Assembly: GCF_001544135.1 (NCBI RefSeq)
Contig: NZ_BCPV01000008.1
Location: 1-52,788, forward strand
Reading direction: 5' to 3'
DNA length: 52,788 bases
Source: Geobacillus zalihae NBRC 101842
GTDB lineage: Bacteria; Bacillota; Bacilli; Bacillales; Anoxybacillaceae
Shown: one piece after another, positions 1-8,230 of the stretch
How the letters are laid out: every line of letters starts with the position of its first letter
How positions within the stretch are numbered: the stretch's first letter is position 1
Position numbers and translations under genes: made by a program
The notes under the pieces: generated by a model
Seen by the model: the letters and a program-made list of their open reading frames with translations, nothing else
Database searches by the model: none
Told to the model about the DNA's origin: nothing

Positions 1-375
1 CAGGAAATGCGCAAAGAGCAAGAAGAATTCCGGCGGATCCAGCAAGCTCTCCTTGAAGGCCAAAAGCGGTTAGAAGAAGAACAAGCCCATATCAAAGCCG
101 GCCAAAAAGAACTGTATGATCTGATGTCTGCCCTGCTTCACCGCCAGGATGAAACCGACGCCGCACTCGACGCCCTCGCGATGGACGTGCACAAACTTCA
201 CGGTGAAGTTTCTTCCATCCACCAAAGACTCGACTCCTTAGAGAAAAAAGTCGATTCCCATGCCCAATCATTCAATGAACAGCTGAACAACATCAAACTT
301 GACATCACCTTCCTCTCGAACAAAGTCATCGAACACGAACGGGAAATCTACAAAATTAAGAATGTCATTTTATGA
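1..375 (+). CDS. Coiled-coil protein, C-terminal part (5' end outside window)
   Basis: The reading frame is open from the first base of the window, so the visible 124 codons are probably the C-terminal part of a longer gene; an internal ATG lies at base 7. The protein is almost entirely charged heptad-like helix rich in E, K, Q, H and L, with no membrane segment or catalytic motif. It resembles generic coiled-coil proteins common in Geobacillus, and I cannot assign a function. A strong hairpin follows the stop. The alternative is that ATG 7 is the true start of a small protein, which cannot be settled without upstream sequence. Confidence 0.6.
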   Translation, partial: QEMRKEQEEFRRIQQALLEGQKRLEEEQAHIKAGQKELYDLMSALLHRQDETDAALDALAMDVHKLHGEVSSIHQRLDSLEKKVDSHAQSFNEQLNNIKLDITFLSNKVIEHEREIYKIKNVIL

Positions 376-383
376 CGATAAAG

Positions 384-408
384 CAGGCGGGCCGCCTAAG
401 CCCGCCTG
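384..408. terminator. Bidirectional hairpin terminator
   Basis: A perfect 9-bp stem (CAGGCGGGC and its complement) closes a 7-nt loop between two convergent genes. It is followed by TCCTTTTATTTC on the plus strand, and the minus-strand side carries a short T run. It serves the coiled-coil gene and yclQ. Confidence 0.75.
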
Positions 409-413
409 TCCTT

Positions 414-1373
414 TTATTTCAATCCTTCTTCCACCTGTTTGATCATTTCCGACACCGACGTCAATCCGCCGCCTGAGAGATACCAATAATTTGGATCCAA
501 GTAGACAATGTGGCCGTTTTGATATGCTTTCGTCTTTTTCACAAGCGCATTTTCAATCGTTTGCTTCGCTGTCGGCTTTCCTTCTACAACGGCGTCGCGG
601 TCAATGACAAACAAGTAATCCGGGTTTTTCTCGGCAATGTACTCAAATGATACGCTTTGTCCATGAGGATTCGTCACTTTCAAATTCGGGTCTGCGGCTG
701 GCACGCCGAGCACATCATGGATGAGCCCAAAGCGCGAACCTTTGCCGTACGCACTCACTTTCCCACCGGTCGTCAAAATGATCAGCGCTTTTTTGTCTGC
801 AGCCTTTGTCTTCACTTCTTCGATTTGTTTTTCAATATTGGCCAGTTCCTCATCTACTTCTTTTTCTTTGCCAAACATTTGCCCGATCAGCTTCATATTG
901 TTTGTAAATGAATCCCAATAATGTTGAGTGTCAATCCCTATATACACGGTTGGGCCAATCTCTTTCAACTTGTCATACAAATTTGCTTGACGACCGGAAA
1001 TAAAAATGACATCCGGCTTGATTTCGCTCAATTTTTCAAAATCCGGCTCCATCAAGCTGCCGACGTTTTGGTAGTCGCTGCTTTTATATTTCTCCAAGTA
1101 TTTCGGCACGTTCATCTGGGGCAAAGCTGTCACCTTCACCCCTAGTTTATCAAGGGTGTCCAGCACTCCAAAATCAAAGACAACCACTTTCTCTGGATTT
1201 TTCTTGACTTTCGCCTCTCCAAGCTGGTGCTTGATCGTCATTTCCTCGGCTTGTTCCGTTTTCTTCTCGTCATTCTTCCCACTTGCTCCGTTGCTTGTAT
1301 TCTCCTTATTGCCGCAAGCAGCCAGTACAATGAGAAGCAAAGCAACCACTACCATCAGCCAACGCTGTTTCAT
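414..1373 (-). CDS. yclQ: Ferric-siderophore (petrobactin-type) substrate-binding lipoprotein YclQ
   Basis: Extracellular solute-binding protein of a class III (TroA/FepB-type) iron transporter, which captures ferric siderophore and delivers it to the YclN/YclO permease. The 319-aa protein starts with a lipoprotein signal peptide ending in lipobox LAAC (Cys about residue 20), then a charged linker and the two-lobed periplasmic-binding fold. The C-terminal YWYLSGGGLTSVSEMIK is typical of YclQ. Length and gene order match B. subtilis yclNOPQ, whose product imports petrobactin and its precursor; the ligand here is inferred. It lies 258 bp downstream of yclP, unlike the overlapping genes before it, and that gap contains an unusual hairpin region, so this gene may be expressed separately. 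Confidence 0.9.
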   Translation of the reverse strand: MKQRWLMVVVALLLIVLAACGNKENTSNGASGKNDEKKTEQAEEMTIKHQLGEAKVKKNPEKVVVFDFGVLDTLDKLGVKVTALPQMNVPKYLEKYKSSDYQNVGSLMEPDFEKLSEIKPDVIFISGRQANLYDKLKEIGPTVYIGIDTQHYWDSFTNNMKLIGQMFGKEKEVDEELANIEKQIEEVKTKAADKKALIILTTGGKVSAYGKGSRFGLIHDVLGVPAADPNLKVTNPHGQSVSFEYIAEKNPDYLFVIDRDAVVEGKPTAKQTIENALVKKTKAYQNGHIVYLDPNYWYLSGGGLTSVSEMIKQVEEGLK

Positions 1374-1405
1374 TGGCTATACCCCCCTTTGGAAATTCAA
1401 ATTAT

Positions 1406-1464
1406 ATGTTGACGGCTTTCGTATTCACTCGACAAAGGGCGCCCTTTCTTGCCGATGTCAACAT
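1406..1464. repeat. Nested palindromes in the yclP-yclQ gap
   Basis: ATGTTGAC at 1406-1413 and GTCAACAT at 1457-1464 form perfect 8-bp outer arms, extended inward by GGC/GCC. Inside lies the perfect 14-bp palindrome AAAGGGCGCCCTTT (1434-1447). It sits in the otherwise gene-free 1374-1631 interval, just upstream of yclQ. It could be an RNA processing or stability element that raises binding-protein expression, or a DNA operator. No Fur-box match was seen in this gap. Confidence 0.5.
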
Positions 1465-1631
1465 GAAAGCCGGCTCAACCATTTTTTACTTAATTGGAAT
1501 CTTCTTCATTTTGATCGCGTCTCCCCGTCCCATGTTTGAATCCGAGACGGAGCTCTTCACCAAGCAGGCCCATAGGCTTCCACAGCCCGCTTTTTCACTA
1601 GTCAAGATGGACGCTTTCTCATGGAAAATTG

Positions 1632-2387
1632 CTAAAAATACACACAGATGCGCCGATTTTCAATCGTCTGCACGCGCACATCCAAATCATAAATGCCGCG
1701 AAGCACTTCATCGCGCATGATCGATGAAACATCCCCTTCACAGACGACCGCTCCATCTTTTAACGCGACCATATAATCGGAGTAACAGGAGGCAAAGTTA
1801 ATATCGTGCATCACCATCACGATCGTTTTGCCAAGCTCATCGACCAGCTTGCGCAACACTTCCATCATTTGCACGGCGTGTTTCATATCCAAATTGTTCA
1901 ATGGCTCGTCCAAGAAAATATAATCCGTATCTTGCGCCAACACCATCGCGATATAAGCTCTCTGCCGCTGTCCGCCGCTCAACTCGTCCATATAGCGGTC
2001 TTGCAATGGCTCCAACTCCATATAGCGGATCGCCTCACGCACATAGTCGCGATCTTGGCGCGTCAAGCGGCCGCGCGAATACGGAAAGCGGCCGAACGAC
2101 ACCAATTCGTGTACCGTCAAGCGAGCCGCAATGTGGTTGGATTGCTTCAAAATGGAAATTTTTTTCGCCAACTCTTCTGTCCGATAACGAGCAATTTCTT
2201 TTCCTTCAATCCAGATTTCTCCGCCATCTTTTGGAATTAAGCGGCTCATCATGGACAAAAGCGTGCTTTTCCCCGCCCCGTTCGGGCCAATGAGCGATGT
2301 GAGCTTGCGGCGTGGAACAGATAAAGATACACGGTCAATCACGGTCTTCCCACCGTATCGCTTCAATACTTGTTTCACCTCTACCAT
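1632..2387 (-). CDS. yclP: Ferric-siderophore ABC transporter ATP-binding protein YclP
   Basis: ATPase subunit (251 aa) that powers siderophore import at the inner face of the membrane. All ABC motifs are present: Walker A GPNGAGKS near residues 34-41, signature LSGGQRQR, Walker B YIFLDEP, and the switch histidine in MVMHD. The start overlaps the end of yclO by 7 bp, which implies translational coupling in the order yclN-yclO-yclP. Length fits the FecE/YclP family (about 250 aa). Confidence 0.93.
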   Translation of the reverse strand: MVEVKQVLKRYGGKTVIDRVSLSVPRRKLTSLIGPNGAGKSTLLSMMSRLIPKDGGEIWIEGKEIARYRTEELAKKISILKQSNHIAARLTVHELVSFGRFPYSRGRLTRQDRDYVREAIRYMELEPLQDRYMDELSGGQRQRAYIAMVLAQDTDYIFLDEPLNNLDMKHAVQMMEVLRKLVDELGKTIVMVMHDINFASCYSDYMVALKDGAVVCEGDVSSIMRDEVLRGIYDLDVRVQTIENRRICVYF

Positions 2388-3331
2388 GCTTTTCGCTCCT
2401 TTAACAAAAGGTATAGAAAATAGATGCCTCCGACCATGTTGACAATGACAGACAACGTCGTCGAAAAGGTGAACACTCGCTCGACTACCAGCTGGCCGCC
2501 AACGAGGGCGATGATGCCGAACAGCGCCGCTCCTGCAAGCAAATAACGATGTTCATACGTTTGAAAAAACGCATACGCCACATTGGCGACTATCAATCCG
2601 AAAAACATGATGGGACCAACAAGCGCGGTCGAAACCGACACCAACACCGCCACAATCATCAGCAGCCGTTTGACGACCGTTTCATACGCCACGCCTAAAT
2701 TGATCGCATGATCTTTGCCGAGCGACAGCACGTCCAACTCGTGAAGATGACGGTATGTATACAATGTCGCAGCCGCAATGAGCAGGCCTGCCGGCCAAAG
2801 CAAGTCTGTTTTTATATTGTTGATGCTCGCAAACATTCGATCTTGAATGATGGAAAATTCATTTGGGTCAATCAAATATTGCATGAAAGACGTCAAACTT
2901 TGGAAAAACGTACCGAGAATCATCCCAACAAGCAAGATGAAATATAAATTTTGCCCTTCACGGCGAAACAAAAACGAATACAATAAAACTGAAAAACCGA
3001 TCATCGACCCAGCAGACAAGAGAAAGTGCAAGGTGTTGCCCATCATGGTCAACGTCGTCGAACCGAACAAAAACACCACAGCAGTTTGTACAAGCATATA
3101 AACGGAATCAAGCCCAATAATGCTTGGAGTTAAAATACGATTATTGGTCATTGTCTGAAATAAGACGGTCGAAACCGCCCCCGCCCAACCGACAAGCACC
3201 ATCGCGACAATCTTTTCGCTCCGCGAGCGCAACACATAGTCAAAATCCCCTCGCAAGTGTGCAAACAAAAACAGCACGATCAATCCGAGCGCCAATACCA
3301 CGAGCACAACCACTTTCATCCGATTAGACAT
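2381..3331 (-). CDS. yclO: Ferric-siderophore ABC transporter permease YclO
   Basis: Second permease (316 aa) of the FecCD/BtuC family, with about nine hydrophobic segments. The stretch GPIMFFGLIVANVAYAFF corresponds to the conserved coupling-helix region that docks on the ATPase. The start overlaps the yclN stop by 8 bp and the stop overlaps the yclP start. Together with YclN it forms the heterodimeric channel for ferric siderophore. Confidence 0.9.
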   Translation of the reverse strand: MSNRMKVVVLVVLALGLIVLFLFAHLRGDFDYVLRSRSEKIVAMVLVGWAGAVSTVLFQTMTNNRILTPSIIGLDSVYMLVQTAVVFLFGSTTLTMMGNTLHFLLSAGSMIGFSVLLYSFLFRREGQNLYFILLVGMILGTFFQSLTSFMQYLIDPNEFSIIQDRMFASINNIKTDLLWPAGLLIAAATLYTYRHLHELDVLSLGKDHAINLGVAYETVVKRLLMIVAVLVSVSTALVGPIMFFGLIVANVAYAFFQTYEHRYLLAGAALFGIIALVGGQLVVERVFTFSTTLSVIVNMVGGIYFLYLLLKERKAW

Positions 3332-4271
3332 ACTGCTTCGTTCTCCTTACGAGCAAATATAAAAAGACACCGCTTCCGATTACTCCAACCGTCAAGCCGA
3401 TCGGAATTTCGTATGGATAAATGGCGACTCGGCCAAATACATCGCAAATTAGCACAAACAAAGCGCCAAATATGGCTGTCAACGGCAATACTTTGCGCAA
3501 ATGATCCCCATAATACATCGTGACAATGTTCGGAACGATCAGCCCTAAAAACGGCAGCGTCCCAACCGTCAACACCTCAACAGCAGAAACAACAGCGACA
3601 ATGAGGAGACCGGTGTAGACAATCGAACGGTAGCGAACCCCTAAGTTCGTCGCCATCTCCTCCCCCATGCCGGCGATCGTAAACCGATTGGCGTATACAT
3701 AAGCGATTGCCATGAGCGGAACGCTCACATACAGCATTTCATAACGTCCTTGCATCATAACGGAAAAATCGCCGTGCATCCATGCGGACATCGATTGAAT
3801 CAAATCATATTTATAAGCCAAAAACGTCGTGACAGAACCGACAATATTGCCAAACATCAAGCCGATGAGCGGAATAAAGATCGAATCTTTGTACTTCACA
3901 CGATCCAAAACCGTCATAAACAGCAGCGTCCCCGCAAACGCAAACACAACGGCAATAGCCGCCTTCACAAGCGGCCCTGCGGCAGCGAATGCAATCATGG
4001 ACACCAACAGGCCAAGCCGCGCCCAATCCATCGTTCCCGCCGTCGTCGGCGACACAAATCGGTTTTGGCTCAACTGCTGCATGATCAAGCCGCAAATGCT
4101 CACGCTTGACCCGGCGATCAGAATGCTGATGAGCCTCGGCAAGCGACTGATCAAAAACACTTCCCACGCCTCACGGTCGCCGGCAAACAGCTCGCGAGGC
4201 GATAAATCATGCACACCGACAAACAATGATGCCGCAGCCAAAACAACAAGGAGCACCATCCATTTTTTCAT
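3324..4271 (-). CDS. yclN: Ferric-siderophore ABC transporter permease YclN
   Basis: First gene of the iron-uptake operon: a 315-aa FecCD-type permease with a hydrophobic N-terminus and multiple transmembrane helices. The motif GTLPFLGLIVPNIV is the family coupling region. A start at 4271 is supported by AGGATGAG upstream. Fur-like boxes at 4492-4510 and 4721-4735 suggest iron repression with a long leader that contains a 128-bp palindromic element. Confidence 0.9.
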   Translation of the reverse strand: MKKWMVLLVVLAAASLFVGVHDLSPRELFAGDREAWEVFLISRLPRLISILIAGSSVSICGLIMQQLSQNRFVSPTTAGTMDWARLGLLVSMIAFAAAGPLVKAAIAVVFAFAGTLLFMTVLDRVKYKDSIFIPLIGLMFGNIVGSVTTFLAYKYDLIQSMSAWMHGDFSVMMQGRYEMLYVSVPLMAIAYVYANRFTIAGMGEEMATNLGVRYRSIVYTGLLIVAVVSAVEVLTVGTLPFLGLIVPNIVTMYYGDHLRKVLPLTAIFGALFVLICDVFGRVAIYPYEIPIGLTVGVIGSGVFLYLLVRRTKQYV

Positions 4272-4336
4272 GTTTTCTCATCCTGTCTTCCATTCTATCC
4301 CATCATACAAGTCGAATGACGATGCCATGTCCAGAG

Positions 4337-4464
4337 GGCTGGTGAAAAACGACCGATTTCGCCGAACCCGTTGCTTTCAGCTGAAAGAGAAGCGTTGATT
4401 TTACAGGACTTCTCAATTTGAGAAGAGATTCCGTTTTCCGCGATTTTTCACTAAATCACCAGCC
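4337..4464. repeat. 128-bp inverted-repeat element with inner palindromes (MITE-like)
   Basis: The termini are inverted: GGCTGGTGA at 4337-4345 and TCACCAGCC at 4456-4464. Inside are two further perfect palindromes, CTTTCAGCTGAAAG (4374-4387) and CTTCTCAA-T-TTGAGAAG (4409-4425). It has no coding capacity. It lies between the proximal Fur-like box and the yclN start, so it would be part of the yclN leader RNA. Insertion of a small non-autonomous element is one explanation; a structured leader is another. Confidence 0.5.
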
Positions 4465-4491
4465 TTCCAGACTCAATTGCTTTACAGGTGC

Positions 4492-4510
4492 AATTATGAT
4501 ATTGATTATC
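4492..4510 (-). promoter_or_regulatory. Probable Fur box (proximal)
   Basis: On the minus strand the site reads GATAATCAATATCATAATT, agreeing with the 19-bp Fur consensus at 15 positions by my count. It lies 221 bp upstream of yclN, in the right direction for iron repression of the siderophore transporter. Confidence 0.6.
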
Positions 4511-4720
4511 TTTCCTAATTAAAAAGATAAATTCTGCTTGTGTTGAGAAGCAACCAGCACCGCCAAGATGGCTGGCATCTCCTCAATCGCTGTTCTTTTC
4601 AAGTCAAGCCATTCTGTCCGCATGCGGCCACCACATCTCACTCCATTCTTTTGAAAACCATGTTCCCGCCCAAACCTCTAAAAAGAGAAGGATTATCATT
4701 TTCACATACCATATTTTAAT

Positions 4721-4735
4721 TGATAAAAATTATCA
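4721..4735. promoter_or_regulatory. Probable Fur box (distal, 7-1-7 type)
   Basis: TGATAAAAATTATCA closely matches the 7-1-7 Bacillus Fur site TGATAAT-N-ATTATCA. It is 450 bp from yclN. It may act with the proximal box or mark the real promoter of a long-leader transcript. Confidence 0.55.
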
Positions 4736-4944
4736 TTGTCAATATTTTCATCATTTTTTTTTCTGTTTTCTTATTTTTTCTTCATTTATCGACAAAAATA
4801 AGGTTCTCTTTCGTTTGAGACACCCTTCCTCTAGAAGGACGATGGTGGGCAAAAGAGGGGCGAAATACGTTCAGCCTTCTAAAATTCCTGCACCTCTCGA
4901 GGTTGCCAATTTCGGCGCAGCATCCATTGTTGACCAGCAAGATC

Positions 4945-5070
4945 GGAAGGCTGGAAAATGTTGTACAACATGCTGTTGGTCCCAACATCTTTTTCATCTT
5001 GTATAATTCAGCTTTTTCTCGCGAAAATGCTGCCGATTTGTATGCAACAGCATGTTTTGTCCAGCCTTCC
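4945..5070. repeat. 126-bp inverted-repeat element downstream of the AtuA operon
   Basis: Left arm GGAAGGCTGGA (4945-4955) and right arm TCCAGCCTTCC (5060-5070) are perfect complements. A second matching pair, AACATGCTGTTG near 4967-4978 and CAACAGCATGTT near 5045-5056, extends the pairing after a small asymmetry. It ends 11 bp from the stop of the last operon gene, so the transcript could fold it as a large terminal hairpin. Size and GGCTGG-type ends resemble the 4337-4464 element. Confidence 0.55.
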
Positions 5071-5081
5071 CGTATCTAGAC

Positions 5082-5414
5082 TTATATTCCTTTCTGCAAC
5101 TCAATCTCCATCTCGAGCAAAGCATAGCTTAACGTTTTGCCATGCGGGTCAAGGGCCAATGAGGTAGTGACGCCGCCTTCAAGCGCATCTTGACAGACAA
5201 ATTGCAAGGAGGCGATGTTGGGAAGTTCGTATCGAACCACATCCCCTTTCACAATCGAGCTCAAATGCTCCTTCACTTTTTCTGCGGTTACCATTTGGGA
5301 CAGCAGAGGATAATCCGTTTCCCGAAAAGGAATAAGCGACAAGATTAACGTATTTCCTTTGTCCCCGGCCCGGCAGTGGGCCAAATCATACAACTTCACT
5401 CTCATCGTCGTCAC
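5082..5414 (-). CDS. AtuA-related small protein (DUF4387-like), partner of the upstream AtuA-like protein
   Basis: A 110-aa protein starting MTTMRVKLYDLAHCRAGDKGNTL. This is typical of the small domain that forms the C-terminus of full-length AtuA proteins or occurs as a separate subunit. It contains no membrane segment. Its start overlaps the stop of the AtuA-like gene by 4 bp (ATGA), so the two are probably translationally coupled and form a complex. The biochemical role is unknown; the conserved GDKGNT near the N-terminus may bind a ligand. Confidence 0.75.
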   Translation of the reverse strand: MTTMRVKLYDLAHCRAGDKGNTLILSLIPFRETDYPLLSQMVTAEKVKEHLSSIVKGDVVRYELPNIASLQFVCQDALEGGVTTSLALDPHGKTLSYALLEMEIELQKGI

Positions 5415-6721
5415 TCCCGGATCGTTATTTGTACATTGACCATTTGGCGTGGAATCAATGTCGAAATAATGCCAATGACCTCATGCACGTATTTCCTTGC
5501 CCCGCCGCCGCCTGCCGGGCCGTTTGTGTACAGCGATTCCACTTCCTCACCAATCAGTTCAGCCTGTTCTTTTGTATCCGCTTTCCCTGCCACCCGCAAC
5601 CGGACTTCATACGGCTCGCCGCCCTGTCCTAAAAATGACCGATGGGCTGATGATAAGCCAATATAGTCCACCTTCAGATTCACAAAACAGTCTTTTAACC
5701 GCTCATACACAATTTCCCCGGCAAGCTGCGCCCGCCGCAAAGCGTTCGGCCCCGCATACGAAATTTCGCCTTCCCCGACAAAACCGCCATGATAGCCAAT
5801 GCTCACCTTTAACATATCTGGTTTTGTTTTGCCACTTCCTCCGGTGATCTCAACACGGTCCGGACCGATTTCGCGCAGTTGGACTGTTGTCAAATCAACA
5901 ACCACATCAGGGGTGATATAGGCTGTCGGGTCAGTCACTTCATATAACAGTTGCTCTTTGACAGTCATCGGGCAAATGATCCCTCCTGTCCCGTCTACCT
6001 TGCTGATCACAGCCGTACCGTCAGGCATCACATCAGCAAACGGAAACCCAAGTCTAGCCATGCCAGGGACGTCTTTCTTTCCCGGATCCGCAAAATAGCC
6101 GCCGGTAATTTGTCCGGCACACTCGAGCAGGTGACCGACAATCGCTCCCTTAGCTAAACGTTCTGTATCATCAAGCGGCCATCCATAATGGTAAATCATC
6201 GGCGCAAGAAATAACGACGGATCCGCTACACGGCCTGTCACGATTACGTCTGCCCCCGACTGCAGCGCAGGCAGGAGCGCATCAGCACCAAGGTAAGCAT
6301 TCGCGGATAATATCGTTCCGTAGCTATCGATCGGTTTCCCTGACTCAATTGCCAACATTTGTTTATCAATCTTTTCCATTACATCATCCCCGATGACAGC
6401 CGCTACTTTTATTTTTAGTCCCTTCTCCCGCGCCATAGCGGCGATGCGCTCCGCTGCCGCTACTGGATTGGCAGCCCCCATATTCGTAATCAGGCGGACG
6501 CGGTGCTTCACAATGAGCGGAAGAAGCAGTTCCATTCTTTTTTCTAATAACGGGTCATACCCGCGGGAAGGGTTTTTCCATTTTTGTTTTTGCGCCAAAG
6601 CAATCGTTCGCTCCGCCAAACATTCCAAAACAAGATAGTCCAACTGTCCCTTCTCTACTAAAATCGCGGCAGGCTCCAACCGATCACCGGAAAATCCTGC
6701 TCCAGCTCCTATTCTGACCAT
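5411..6721 (-). CDS. AtuA-like protein (DUF1446 family)
   Basis: A 436-aa cytosolic protein with the hallmarks of the acyclic terpene utilization AtuA/DUF1446 family. These are an N-terminal VRIGAGAGFSGDRLEPA, ITNMGAANP near residue 80, a central VTGRVADPSLFLAP, and GGSGKTKPDMLKVSIGYHGG in the C-terminal half. The named AtuA of pseudomonads is longer because it carries the small domain encoded separately here by the next gene. Enzymatic activity in this family is not established. An RBS (GGAGGCGAG) precedes the start. Position between a CitMHS transporter and the small partner, behind a sigma-54 promoter, suggests catabolism of an imported organic acid. Confidence 0.8.
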   Translation of the reverse strand: MVRIGAGAGFSGDRLEPAAILVEKGQLDYLVLECLAERTIALAQKQKWKNPSRGYDPLLEKRMELLLPLIVKHRVRLITNMGAANPVAAAERIAAMAREKGLKIKVAAVIGDDVMEKIDKQMLAIESGKPIDSYGTILSANAYLGADALLPALQSGADVIVTGRVADPSLFLAPMIYHYGWPLDDTERLAKGAIVGHLLECAGQITGGYFADPGKKDVPGMARLGFPFADVMPDGTAVISKVDGTGGIICPMTVKEQLLYEVTDPTAYITPDVVVDLTTVQLREIGPDRVEITGGSGKTKPDMLKVSIGYHGGFVGEGEISYAGPNALRRAQLAGEIVYERLKDCFVNLKVDYIGLSSAHRSFLGQGGEPYEVRLRVAGKADTKEQAELIGEEVESLYTNGPAGGGGARKYVHEVIGIISTLIPRQMVNVQITIRE

Positions 6722-6764
6722 TTTCTCGCCTCCGTTTGCTTTCTTGTTACATTCCTTGTTATTA

Positions 6765-8054
6765 TCAGAGAGAAATCGCCCCCGTAGCTAAAGCGACAAT
6801 CGTCATCACAATAGTCGTTCCGAACGCCCATTTAAAAATAAATCGTTGGTGGGCACCAAGATCGACACCTGACAAGCCGATAAGTATAAAGGTGGATGCC
6901 GTCAGCGGGCTGAGCGGAAAACCAGTTGTCATCTGTCCCAAAATGGCAGCGCGCCCGATTTCGACGGGATCGATGCCGAATGAAGCCGCCGTTTCGCTTA
7001 AAATCGGCAAAACTCCAAAATAATACGCATCAGGGGTAAAGACAAGACTTAACGGCATGCTTGTGACCGCCACTATAAGCGGCAAATAAGATCCCATCGC
7101 GTCAGGAATGATCGAAACCATCGCTTTCGCCATCGCATCAACCATTTTTGTACCGGTTAAAATGCCAGTGAAAATGCCGGCTGCGAAAATCATCGTCACC
7201 ACCAATACAACATTGCTCGCATGAGACGTGAGCCGCTCTTGCTGATCCTTGACATGCGGATAATTAACAAGCAAGGCAATCGCAAACGCAAGCATAAACA
7301 AAACCGGAAGCGGCAGCCACCCTTTAATTAAGGAAACGAGCAACACAATCGTCAAAATGACATTAAACCAAAATAAGTTAGGCCGTTTCGCCTCTCCCCC
7401 GTCAAGTGACGGTGTCAGTTGTTCCGTATCCAGTTCGACGACTCCCACTCGTTCCCGTTCCTTTTTGCCGAGCCAATAAGCAGCAAACAACACCCAAACA
7501 ATCCCCGCCAACATCGCTGGAAGAACAGGGTTAAACAACTCGGTTGAATCGACATGCAGTGTTGCCATAGCTCTAGCCGTCGGACCACCCCAAGGAATCA
7601 TGTTCATTACTCCAGCCCCTAAACAAACGACACCCGATAGTGTAAGCGGATTCATTCCTAAACGCCGATAAAGAGGAAGCATCGCCGAAACGGTAATCAT
7701 AAAAGTCGTCGCCCCGTCGCCGTCGAGGGCAACCAGCAATGTTAGCGTTGCTGTGCCGATGACAATCTTTAACGGATCACCTTTTACTAAACGAAGGATG
7801 CGCGAAACAATCGGATCAAACATGCCGCTGTCGATCATCAACCCGAAATATAGGATGGCGAATGCAATCATAATCCCCGTCGGAGCTACTTTTTGAATTC
7901 CTTCCAACATCATCGTTCCCATCTGCGTCCCAAACCCGCCGATCAGCCCAAAAACCACCGGTACAAGCACTAAGGCAATCAATACCGAGATTTTTCTTGC
8001 CATGATTAAAGCCAGAAAAACACCAATCGTTAAAAACCCCAATAACGCCAACAT
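6765..8054 (-). CDS. CitMHS-family transporter (citrate/divalent-metal type)
   Basis: A 429-aa integral membrane protein with about eleven hydrophobic helices. The N-terminus MLALLGFLTIGVFLALIM and the motif LDGDGATTFMITVSAMLPLY are characteristic of CitMHS transporters, which import citrate-type carboxylates as metal complexes in B. subtilis. It is the first gene after the sigma-54 promoter at 8094-8111. The neighbours are not citrate-fermentation genes, so the substrate may be a different di- or tricarboxylate. A 43-bp gap separates it from the AtuA-like gene. Confidence 0.85.
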   Translation of the reverse strand: MLALLGFLTIGVFLALIMARKISVLIALVLVPVVFGLIGGFGTQMGTMMLEGIQKVAPTGIMIAFAILYFGLMIDSGMFDPIVSRILRLVKGDPLKIVIGTATLTLLVALDGDGATTFMITVSAMLPLYRRLGMNPLTLSGVVCLGAGVMNMIPWGGPTARAMATLHVDSTELFNPVLPAMLAGIVWVLFAAYWLGKKERERVGVVELDTEQLTPSLDGGEAKRPNLFWFNVILTIVLLVSLIKGWLPLPVLFMLAFAIALLVNYPHVKDQQERLTSHASNVVLVVTMIFAAGIFTGILTGTKMVDAMAKAMVSIIPDAMGSYLPLIVAVTSMPLSLVFTPDAYYFGVLPILSETAASFGIDPVEIGRAAILGQMTTGFPLSPLTASTFILIGLSGVDLGAHQRFIFKWAFGTTIVMTIVALATGAISL

Positions 8055-8093
8055 TATCCCATTCCCCCTTCAAAATTGTTTCGTTCTATTTTC

Positions 8094-8111
8094 TTGCAAA
8101 ATAAGTGCCAA
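8094..8111 (-). promoter_or_regulatory. Sigma-54 (-24/-12) promoter of the CitMHS-AtuA operon
   Basis: The minus strand reads TTGGCACTTATTTTGCAA, an exact TGGCAC-N5-TTGCA match with GG and GC ten bases apart. It lies about 40 bp upstream of the transporter start. An enhancer-binding activator is encoded immediately upstream. Confidence 0.92.
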
Positions 8112-8126
8112 TGCCAAAAACAAAAA

Positions 8127-8155
8127 CATCCGCTTTACATTCAATACAGCGGATG
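8127..8155 (-). terminator. Terminator of the sigma-54 activator gene
   Basis: Perfect 8-bp stem (CATCCGCT/AGCGGATG). On the minus strand it is followed by TTTTTGTTTTTGG, which runs directly into the -24 element of the next promoter. This insulates the operon from read-through of the regulator gene. Confidence 0.85.
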
Positions 8156-8230
8156 CGCCTTTTCTTATTCTTTAGAAAATGAATGGCTAAAACATGAATG
8201 CACTCCTTGTTGCTGCTCATTTCTAAAAAA

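Larger units (their letters stand above)
4272..5081. other. 810-bp intergenic region with Fur boxes and two inverted-repeat elements
   Basis: No convincing gene is present. The region holds the presumed yclN promoter with two Fur-like sites, and two compact inverted-repeat elements (4337-4464 and 4945-5070). The stretch 4720-4800 is strongly AT-rich. Short open frames here lack ribosome sites and protein-like composition. Confidence 0.7.

Noticed and set aside
4782-4997. 71-aa minus-strand frame near the iron promoter region
   Set aside because: Its start lies inside an inverted-repeat element and the translation has no protein-like pattern.
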